Below are positions 56,521 to 64,000 of a DNA stretch of 64,000 nt, one piece after another (the stretch's first letter is position 1; each line of letters opens with the position of its first letter). This stretch comes from Tretioscincus oriximinensis (Eukaryota; Chordata; Lepidosauria; Squamata; Gymnophthalmidae), in assembly GCA_022410635.1 (NCBI GenBank), contig JAJVDF010000213.1, positions 173,765 through 237,764 on the forward strand, read 5' to 3'. Position numbers and translations under genes: made by a program. The notes beneath the pieces were generated by a model, which was given only the letters and a program-made list of their open reading frames with translations, made no database searches and was not told where the DNA came from.

Positions 56521-57633
56521 TTTTGCAGAAGTATTTACTGGACTACATTGAATGAATAGTTTATTTTCAGTGTCTTTCCTTTGGGATTTGCTCAACGTGC
56601 TGTATCTTAGAGAAAGATCTGTTTCTCCATCTGAATCACAGACAAGAGCTTTTTCGTTTCTCTGTGTGCAATTCTTGCTGTAGAACATGAAAGCAATCAT
56701 ACAAGGGATGGCAAGTTACATTTCCATTTCCGCCATGTTCTTCTTATGTGCAGACATTCCTGCTTCGTATTTTAGTATTTATAGGTTACTGAAAAAGACA
56801 AGTTCTGCTATTTAACTTCAGGGACTTTTGCACAGAGCTACACCAATTTTATTCTACAAGAATATGTTGACTTCAGCAGATTTACATCAGCATGAAACTT
56901 GCACAACAGAGGAATAAATCAGCCCACAAGATAAGCAGTATGACTGCTTTACTGTGTAATTGGCTGTAAGTTTGCATTAGTGTACCTGGGGAGCATCCTT
57001 TATAGAAAGACTGAAAAAATAATGGAGTCCGTCCTAGCTTTTATTACCTTTTAACTCTTTTTCTATCCCCTAACACAAGGTTGATACAGCAGCTGAGCAA
57101 ATTCTAAAGAAGCTGTAACTTTCAACAGCTGGTCTGTTAAACCTTATGTAGCTACATGGAAACTCGGTTGGAAGCNTTCACATTCCTTCATGGAATATTT
57201 ATAAAATTTACAAATACATTGTAGTAATCTTTTGTGTGGACCAGATCTATGTGGGAGAGGTCTCTATGATTACTAGTGAAAATAATACTTCTTCCATCTC
57301 CTCTTTGGAGCAAGAAGGCATCTTTTCAGTTATGAATGGAAGAGTTTCTGTTCAGAGTGTAAATTCATATTTTGAAGTAATGGCACTTCCATTTGTAATC
57401 ATGATTTGCAGTTGTGAATAGAAACTTCATAGCAACCTCTTCCAGGTGTCATCATTTTTAGCCTTTTTNTTTTAGCTTTTTTTTTTAATAATTATTATTG
57501 CGACTCATCCTGAGTCTATTGGTTATAGGCAGAATATAAAAACTAATGAATATAGCAGTGATTTCTCAGGTAGTGGCAAATGCATCCAACAGAAAGTAGA
57601 ATGCTTTCTAAAAAGTCCTGATTTGCATTTAAC
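56521..57633. other. Unassigned sequence
   Basis: No gene. A decayed SINE-tail-like piece (GCGACTCATCCTGAGTCTAT, GTTATAGGCAGAATATAAAA) lies at 57499-57545. Confidence 0.45.
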
Positions 57634-57796
57634 TAATTTAATCCATTTAGTAGAAATGGATTAGTTTGATCTGCCTTAAGCCCTGTTTGCACACGCTCAG
57701 TAGTCCATTTCAGGGAATAAAAGGAATTACTGACTCTGTGGAAACAAGGCTTAAAACAGATCAAATAAATTGGCCTCCACCAAATTGGATTAAATC
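57634..57796. repeat. 163-bp fold-back MITE
   Basis: Nearly the entire element is one imperfect hairpin. TAATTTAATCCATTT at the left pairs with AATTGGATTAAATC at the right; GTTTGATCTGCCTTAAGCCC pairs with GGCTTAAAACAGATCAAATA; TTTGCACACGCTCAGTA pairs with TACTGACTCTGTGGAAA. The loop is within GGAATAAAAGG. No flanking duplication is identified. Confidence 0.75.
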
Positions 57797-58007
57797 AAGA
57801 TAGAAGCAATCACTTGAACTATGTACATTAAGAAATCTAAATATAGGGTGGGTTTTTTGCATTTTTTATTGGAAAAATGTGTTAACATTACCAGGAATTA
57901 ATCTTAAATCTTACTATTAGAAGTCAAGTCACTAAACTCATTGGATTTTATTCCAACACACACACACACACAATTATAAAAATCATATACAGTAGTATAC
58001 TGCTAAC
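57797..58007. other. Unassigned, with short (AC)n
   Basis: A short (AC)n microsatellite lies at 57955-57972. Nothing else recognised. Confidence 0.5.
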
Positions 58008-58214
58008 ATCACTGCATAACCACTAGGGGACTCTGACAACTGGGGCCAGCTTCAAAAAATTCTCACAACTTTAAAAATTCTCATGCAAGTTAAAAATTCT
58101 TACATGTTTCATAAATTTCTCAGGTGGGGATTTCGGAGGGGTATGCATGTTGGTGGGTGATTTACATGAATATTAATTAANCCGGTTTGGGCCTCAGAAA
58201 ATCTGTTCAGTCTA
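58008..58214 (+). mobile_element. Truncated hAT-type MITE
   Basis: Right part of the TAGACTGACCAGAT family: ACCACTAGGGGACTCTGACA, GGTATGCATGTTGGTGGGTG and ending AAATCTGTTCAGTCTA. The left terminus is missing, and a deletion removes part of the octamer palindrome kept at 60920. Confidence 0.8.
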
Positions 58215-58255
58215 TCTTTCATTATTGTATAAATGTTCTAGGCTTTGTATCTTTC

Positions 58256-58727
58256 TAAGGTTACCATATTTTGGCAGCCCAAAAACGGGACGGGGGTGGG
58301 GGTGCGTGTGTGCTCGCGTGTGTGTAGCTGCTCCAATGCTGGAGGCAGGGTTTCGCACCTGCTGTCAGGCAAAGCCGACTTGCCTCCAGTAGAGGACAGC
58401 TCTGTTCTCCTGTCACAAACCCAAATGTTTTTCCTCTGCTGGAGGTGAGTTGGCTTTGCCTGACAGCAGGTGCGAAACCCCACCTCTAGCAGAGGAGCAG
58501 CTACAGCACGCTCCGAGGTTCCTTCCAGGACCCCGGAAAGCATTGCTCGGGCTGCAGCCGTCAGCCCTGACGGCTCCTTTGCCTTTAAAATCCTGGATTT
58601 TTACATTCCCTGAAGCAGCATCGGGATATGTAAAAATCCAGGATTTTCTCTTAAAACCCGGAGGGGACTATATTTTAGTCCCCAAAGCCGGGACTGTCCC
58701 ACCTTCCTGGGACATATGACAACCCTA
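58256..58727. mobile_element. Non-autonomous hAT element with perfect 8-bp duplication
   Basis: Left end TAAGGTTACCATATTTTGGC; right end, reversed, TAGGGTTGTCATATGTCCCA. TATCTTTC is identical on both sides (58248-58255 and 58728-58735). Two internal inverted repeats: TTTCGCACCTGCTGTCAGGC (58350) with its complement near 58460-58480, and AATCCTGGATTTTTACAT (58588) with ATGTAAAAATCCAGGATT (58627). A G-rich GGGACGGGGGTGGGGGTG precedes a (GT)-rich run. A second copy starts at 63745. No transposase. Confidence 0.92.
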
Positions 58728-58999
58728 TATCTTTCTTCCAAATAATCCAGGCATCTTTCCATATTTTTATCATTGTTTTGATTATTTTTTCTAATAGTGG
58801 CCAATTTACTGTCATTATCCCTGAACAATTTCTTTTTTTTCCCCAAATTTTCATTGTATTCAATGGTTCTTCCCACTTCTTTTTTCTCATGTTCTAATTT
58901 GTAAACAATTTCTTTCTAATTCAAATTATTGTTTTTCTATTTTTGCCCATTTCCTGGTCTCCACTCATTTCCAAGATCTCATTTCCAAGAACACTTTGG
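58728..58999. other. AT-rich sequence, nothing recognised
   Basis: No gene or repeat family recognised. Mirror-like TTTCCAAGA words near 58968-58990. Confidence 0.4.
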
Positions 59000-59945
59000 T
59001 AATCCAGGAAAATGTGGGAAGCCCACTGGCCCCTCACCACCTCAACTACCCACAGGGCCTGCCCTTATTGCATCAAATATGAGGCAAGCCATGAAAAATG
59101 CACATGAGGCTGCCTCCATCTGATCCAGCAGATGGGTGCAGCTTGAATGTGATGTAGGCAGTCCCAAATGCTTCTGGTCTGCATGCACCAGATTTGGGAC
59201 AAAGTTAAAGCTGGCTAGAACAGCACTTCATTAGAACAGGAAGCTTGTCTGCCTCATAACCAATTTCACTGTATGCTCTGCAGCTGGGGATGTTTACGTC
59301 AAATGTGAGGCACTGTTGGACCAGATTCAACATAAGCAACCCCATAATCCTGTCTTCTTGGATTATGTCAGACCTTGGACATGGGCACAGCTTGCGTTAT
59401 GCATCCATGGCATGGGTCTGATATAGGCAGACCCAGAAGCCCAGCTATGTAATATCTGAGATGTAGGTGCATTCTTTATGTAGAAATGCATAAGATGGAC
59501 CTGAGGAGCTCCTCCTTCCTGAATTATTTTAAGCCTTTTCTGCACTATTCTGGATTATATCCTAAAATAAGGGTTTGCCATTCACATATGNGGGCAAACC
59601 CATGGCCTGGATATGATAGAGGCAGCCCCAGAAGCCCAGCTTCTGAGGTTGCCTTTGTCAGATCCGGACCATGGGTGCAGAACACAAGCTGTGCCCACGC
59701 CTGTGATCTGAGATAGACAACCCCAGAAGCTAGGATTCTGGGACTGCCTAAGACAAATCTGGGCTGCCAGTGTCCCACATTTGATATAGGCAGCCCAAAA
59801 ACATTTGGGTGTCCCTACATCAGATCCGGGGCACAGGCTACAGATCACATGGGCTGCATCTGGGCTGCAACACAGCCCATAGGCTGCACCCATGCTCTAT
59901 ATGTGATGTAATCAAACTCAGGTACTTCTAGGGCTGCTTGCATCA
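59000..59945 (+). repeat. Degenerate GC-rich tandem array
   Basis: Units share TGATATAGGCAGCCCCAGAA, GCCCAGCTTCTGGGACTGCC, CAGATCCGG(G/A)CCATGGGTGC and AGCTTG. Recognisable unit starts: about 59150, 59419, 59614, 59709, 59782 and 59904. Spacing is irregular (about 73-122 bases, or multiples), as expected for a decayed minisatellite. Overlapping open frames of 60-103 codons on both strands arise from the periodicity and lack domains. Confidence 0.7.
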
Positions 59946-59946
59946 C

Positions 59947-60420
59947 ATTCAGCACAGTGGGGAAATGGAATGAGAAAGGCAGAGGGGTGGGAAGAGGCTA
60001 GAGAAGTTCCTGGACTTTGGTTGCGAAACTTCCTCAGTCCTTCTCTATGCTATNCTAGATTTTATCCAGCTCCTGTTAAGTAAGGTTCAATTCCCCTGAT
60101 GGTGCCAGGCAGAGGATCTACAGACTGTTGGCCGTACCGAGGGACAATAAGATTTATAGGAGCTTTAGGAAGCTTCCTTTTGATTAAGGTTCAGTTCCCC
60201 TGATGGTTCCAGGCGAAGGATCTACAGACCCTTGGCCCTACCTCAGGGACCTTATTGGAGCAGTAGGAAACTCCCACTTCGATTTTGTTCCCTTGCTGGG
60301 GGGATCCAGACCCCTAACCCTGTCAATAGGATTGCCTCATTCAAAAACCAAAGTCCAGGAAGTCCTAGCCTCTTCCCACCTCTCTGCCATTCTCAGTACA
60401 TTCCCCCTCTGTGCTGGATT
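59947..60420. repeat. Large inverted repeat enclosing a tandem duplication
   Basis: The arms 59947-60022 and 60347-60420 are about 75 bases and pair with few mismatches (GGGTGGGAAGAGGCTAG against CTAGCCTCTTCCCACCTC; TTCCTGGACTTTGGTT against AACCAAAGTCCAGGAA). Between them a unit of about 105 bases is repeated twice: AGGTTCA(A/G)TTCCCCTGATGG at 60084 and 60187, with GGATCTACAGAC in both. Its ends (ATTCAGCACAG / CTGTGCTGGAT) may be a fold-back element's termini. No clear duplication flanks it. Confidence 0.75.
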
Positions 60421-60577
60421 AAACAAGTCTTTTAAACACACACTGTACAAATCTTATATTTCCAACATACATTTATAAAAACACCCCTTATTCCAAATTT
60501 ACTTCCCTCCTCCCATCCTGATTGTCCCCCTCCCCCCCGCATCAGCCTGGGATTCCNTTTTTCTTTATAACAGGAAT
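60421..60577. other. Unassigned sequence
   Basis: C-rich tract CCCCCTCCCCCCCG near 60526-60539; nothing else recognised. Confidence 0.4.
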
Positions 60578-60998
60578 TAGGATGACCAGATGACGCCTTT
60601 TGGGAGGGCAAACCTGGTTTTGGGGGTATTTACCCTGCTTTCCCATGAGGGTGCGATTTCTCCAATTTTTGATGAGAGAAAAAAAAACAATTTATCTTTA
60701 TTTAAAAAAATCACTGCACCACCACCATGGAACGCTGGGAACTGGGAGCAGCTTCTGAAGGCACCCTCCCCTAAGTAAAAAATAAAAATATGCAAATTTC
60801 TCGAGGACTTTGAAAATTTATTGCACACTTCATGGATTTTTCACATGCTTTGAAAAATTCTTACGTGCTTTGTGGATTTCTTGGGCAGGGATTCAGAAGG
60901 GTATGCATGTTGGTGGGTGATTTGCATATTCATGAATATGCAAATTAGCATGAATATTAATTGCCCCAGTTTGAGCCTCAGAAAAACTGGTCAGTCTA
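60578..60998 (+). mobile_element. hAT-type MITE carrying an octamer palindrome
   Basis: Ends TAGGATGACCAGATGACGCC and AAACTGGTCAGTCTA match the family at 51541. No 8-bp duplication remains. At 60920-60945 it has a perfect 26-bp palindrome that starts ATTTGCAT and ends ATGCAAAT, i.e. two octamer motifs facing each other. The other copies carry eroded forms of it. No coding capacity. Confidence 0.85.
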
Positions 60999-62508
60999 AC
61001 TAAGGCCCTATTGACTCAGTAATGTATTTTCAGGATCTGTTACAACAAATCTAAATTTATTGTAGTTCTAAGAGATCCCTAAAACATGTTAGGTATAAAT
61101 GGCCTCATTCTCAGTTTTATGCACTTATGCAACAAAATGGCAGTTCCTTCTACACAATAATTAGGATATTGTTCTCTGTAGAAAATGCAAACTCTTAGAT
61201 TTTATTCTGTGACATTTCTTTGGCAAACATTTTGAACTTCCTACCTGTTCTCTATAGGNAAGTGATTAATGATATTTATAAACAGTTAACATAAAGTATG
61301 GCCCAACTATCTCTTCTTAGCATAGAGATATTTGGGTCTTTTATTAAATTGGATACATTATTTTAAAAACTCATAGCTTTAAGTGAAATTATGGTAAAAT
61401 ATCCTCATTTTTGCTCAACAGGATTCAGATTTTCTGAATGCCTCTAGGGTAGGGTTTCCAAATAAAATCTAGGAGACAACTTTTGACCTTTAATGAGTGT
61501 GAAAAAGTTACTTTCTCCCTAGGTGCAAAAGGAAGCTACATCTAGTAAAAAGTCCTCTCTTCTTTAGTGTTAAAGTTCTAAAACTGTATCCTGGATTTAA
61601 TCTAGGAATATTTCTGAGTATTCAAACTTTTTTTTNNNAAAAAAAATCACCCTTACTAGCCACATTATGTTTTATCAACTTTCTCCTACAATCTTGTATT
61701 TAATATGTAGTTTTCTCCCATATCAATATGGTTCTGCCATCAACCCCTGCCTTGATGTGGGTTCAGCGGCATTTTCCTTGACATAACTGTACAGGTTGTT
61801 ACGACAGACAATTTGTACTAAACCAAACATTCCATTTTCATCATATTTGTTCAATAGGCTTTAAGGAAACATATATAGTACCTGCTTAAAGTATGTTTTA
61901 ATTGCTTTTTAGATGGAATGAAAGTGATAAATAAGATGTATGGGTTACCAGATAGCACCTCTTCTGGAAAGAAAGAAGATCCTCTATATTAGAGTACTGT
62001 AATGCGTTTTACCTGGTTCTATCCTTGAAGACAATTTAGAACCTGCAACTGATGTAAAATTCAGCTGTGGGACTGCTGGCAGTGACATCTGCTCATATTG
62101 TGGCAATTTTTAATTAACTGTACTGAGTGTCAACAACAGCAAGTTAACATTAACAGATCCTTGCTTGTCAGTTAAACTCTGTGGGGTTTGCATCCTTGGG
62201 TTTGTCACCATCTACAGAAGTCAAATGGGTGAAGAATGCATACGAAGGGCTTCCCAGTGATAGGCCCAGGTTATGGAACAACCTCCTCTTCGCATGATTG
62301 TGCCACTTTTAATTTAATTCTTTAATTTATTTCAATCCTGTCCTATATTTGGAATCTCAGGATGGGTTACAATAAACAAAAACAGAATTAAAATGAACTG
62401 GTTTAAAACAAGAAGAAAGAGAAAAGAGCCTATTTATTCAAGCAAAAGTTAGAGTAAAGAGTTACTTTCNTCACTGGCACCCAAAGGTATAAATGCTAAA
62501 GAAATAGT
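60999..62508. other. Unique sequence, no gene seen
   Basis: AT-rich. 62330-62385 (CCTGTCCTATATTTGGAATC, GGATGGGTTACAATAAAC) looks like a reversed, decayed SINE tail. No coding region. Confidence 0.45.
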
Positions 62509-62645
62509 TGGGTTAGTCTGGGGCCAGAAAATCTAGCAGTGTGTATATGTGTCTCATAGCACCTTAGAGACTAAGCAAAAAAGAATAGGTAGTATGAGCT
62601 TTCATAGACAGGTCTGCTTCCTCAGGTGAATACAGTAAGAGTACC
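62509..62645 (+). repeat. Dispersed repeat tail, possibly Penelope-like
   Basis: GGGTTAGTCTGGGGCCAGAA, CATAGCACCTTAGAGACTAA, TATGAGCTTTCATAGACAGG and CTGCTTCCTCAGGTG in order. Matches 5475-5575 and, reversed, 33955-34068. Of the three it is the best preserved. Confidence 0.6.
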
Positions 62646-62727
62646 TGGCAAATATATGAAAAGGTTCCCTTACACGTTCTTACTGCTTAGGTGGTAAAAC
62701 AACTGGGAAGGGGCCACTCTCTCTTTG

Positions 62728-63221
62728 GCTGCATTCCCATTAGAACGTAAAATCCGTTTTCCATACGCTTTTAATTGTTCCAAATGAAAGTGAAGTGAGG
62801 ACTTAATTTTACCTTGGCATTCCCTGAGCATTCATTCCACCCCAGCGTCTGGTTGCCATGAGCTGAGAGTGCTCAATGACTCTCTTTTAATGTGCTGCAG
62901 TAGGTGGAAAAACCTGTTTTTCCAGAGCAGGGAGGNAAGCTGCTGAGCTTGGAGGGAATGCCAAACAAAAGNGTCCCAGCCCCCGCTCTCTCNCTCGCTT
63001 TTTGTTGCCTGATCTCCGTCTTCAGTGTGCAAGTGGCGCAAATTACAAAAAGGAGCAGCGACGATGCAATTTCACCAGGAACTGCAAAGCAGAAACCTGT
63101 GGTGTGTATTTTGAGCGACGCTGCAGCACTTCCGAGTCTGTTTTTATGGTAACACAGTCGGAACGATGGGCTTTGGCTTTGCAGTCCTGCGCGCATTAAG
63201 AGGCAATGGGTTTGCAGCCTT
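62728..63221 (-). mobile_element. Non-autonomous DNA element, uninterrupted copy
   Basis: The plus-strand left end GGCTGCATTCCCATTAGAAC and right end GGGTTTGCAGCC form a terminal inverted repeat. Reverse-complemented, it aligns with 15803-15934 joined to 16936-17272. The alignment shows where the 1-kb repeat entered the other copy. The minus-strand frame of 118 codons (62873-63229) has no recognised domain. Superfamily not assigned. Confidence 0.72.
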
Positions 63222-63744
63222 TGAGTCATCTGTCCTTCCCTTCCTTTTAAGGTTTTTGTTTAGTTTAGCTTTGCTTTTAAAACATTATTGTTTTGGGCGA
63301 ATTAATCTGACTTAACCTACCCCAAAATCTTGTGGTATAGACTGAATATAAATGTAAGAAAATAATGTAATTCTGATGAATGTGACATTTACCTGGTGAA
63401 ATGAATACCACATTTAAACGGATTGCTTTTAGCAATGTTGAATAAAGACTTTATCAGAAATTGTTTGACATATATAGTCATTTCCTATCTATCTGGAATA
63501 TTATATCACTTGGCAGCAGCAACATCCATGGATGAGATCACAAGGAATGTTTCCTCCAGCAGTCATTAATATGGAGCTGGCTGATATTAAGTGAGAGAGT
63601 TCTTAAAGTATTTGTACATATGATATATAACTAGGATTACCAGATCAAAAATGGAAAGCAGGATAGGAGCATCAAAANGTAGAACAAAAGCAGGATTAAA
63701 ACATACTATTTCTTAAACTAAAGGCCATGTTAAAGAGGTGCGTC
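63222..63744. other. Unassigned sequence
   Basis: No gene. TAGGATTACCAGATCAAAAA at 63633-63652 resembles the start of a hAT-type element, but no partner end is found before the next element. Confidence 0.4.
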
Positions 63745-64000
63745 TAGGGTTGCCATATTCTGGCAACCCAAAACCGGGACGGGGGTGGGGTGTGCGCGCG
63801 CGCGCGTGTGTGCACGTGCGCATGCGCACATACGGACGCTTGTAGCGAGACAGGCAAAACCTCTGCCTGTCTCATTACAAGCGTCTGTGCGTGAGCGCGC
63901 ACGCACGCGCACGCACCTGCTCCTTTGCTGGTGGCGGGGTTTCTCCCTGCTCTCGCCGCCAACTCGTCTGCAGCAGCGGAGCAAAAACGCTTGGGTTTGT
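63745..64000. mobile_element. hAT element of the 58256 family, cut by window end
   Basis: Left end TAGGGTTGCCATATTCTGGC and GCAACCCAAAACCGGGACGG match 58256. An alternating purine-pyrimidine run covers 63790-63834. A fold-back stem follows: 63836-63856 (ACGCTTGTAGCGAGACAGGC) pairs with 63871-63891 with two mismatches. CTCCCTGCTCTCGCCGCC lies near the edge. The right half lies beyond the window. Confidence 0.8.

Noticed and set aside
59363..59893. Overlapping open frames with recurring Trp, Cys and His
   Set aside because: The recurrence follows the DNA period of a degenerate tandem array and appears on both strands.

Overview
The window reads as non-coding, AT-rich nuclear DNA of a vertebrate, most likely a squamate reptile (lizard). 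The evidence is the repeat content: tRNA-derived SINEs of the Sauria type, decayed CR1 LINE 3' ends, a second LINE with a zinc-finger-like C-terminus, and many non-autonomous DNA transposons. I found no convincing host protein-coding gene, rRNA, tRNA gene or CRISPR array. The open frames present are short, lack protein-family motifs, and mostly lie in repeats or microsatellites. The species cannot be named from the sequence, and many isolated Ns look like ambiguous base calls.

Layout. 1-13 kb: mostly unique AT-rich sequence with a few SINE, CR1 and MITE fragments. 13-18 kb: a SINE, a long (ATT)n/(GTT)n microsatellite, a Tigger-like MITE with TA duplication, and a DNA element split by a 1-kb GC-rich repeat whose relative lies at 24.2-25.1 kb. 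19.5-24 kb: an island built almost wholly of decayed tandem repeats of several unrelated unit types, one with a three-monomer higher-order period of about 138 bp. A hAT element with a perfect 8-bp target duplication and a SINE have inserted into it. 25-37 kb: SINEs, a CR1 split by an antisense LINE, and MITEs. 38-40 kb: fold-back elements. 40-47 kb: mostly unique sequence. 47.4-47.6 kb: two overlapping inverted repeats. 48-52 kb: MITEs. 52-54.8 kb: a TE-poor AT-rich stretch. 54.8-55.3 kb: a GC-rich palindromic hAT element with a perfect 8-bp target duplication. 55.7-60.4 kb: CR1 with reverse-transcriptase remnant, fold-backs, another hAT element, a degenerate tandem array. 60.6-64 kb: more MITEs and a Z-DNA-prone hAT copy running off the end.

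There is no operon or pathway to describe. The interest lies in genome structure: the nested tandem-repeat island, a MITE family carrying palindromic octamer (POU-type) motifs, two independent elements made of alternating inverted modules, and the overlapping inverted repeats at 47.4 kb that look like a template-switch product.
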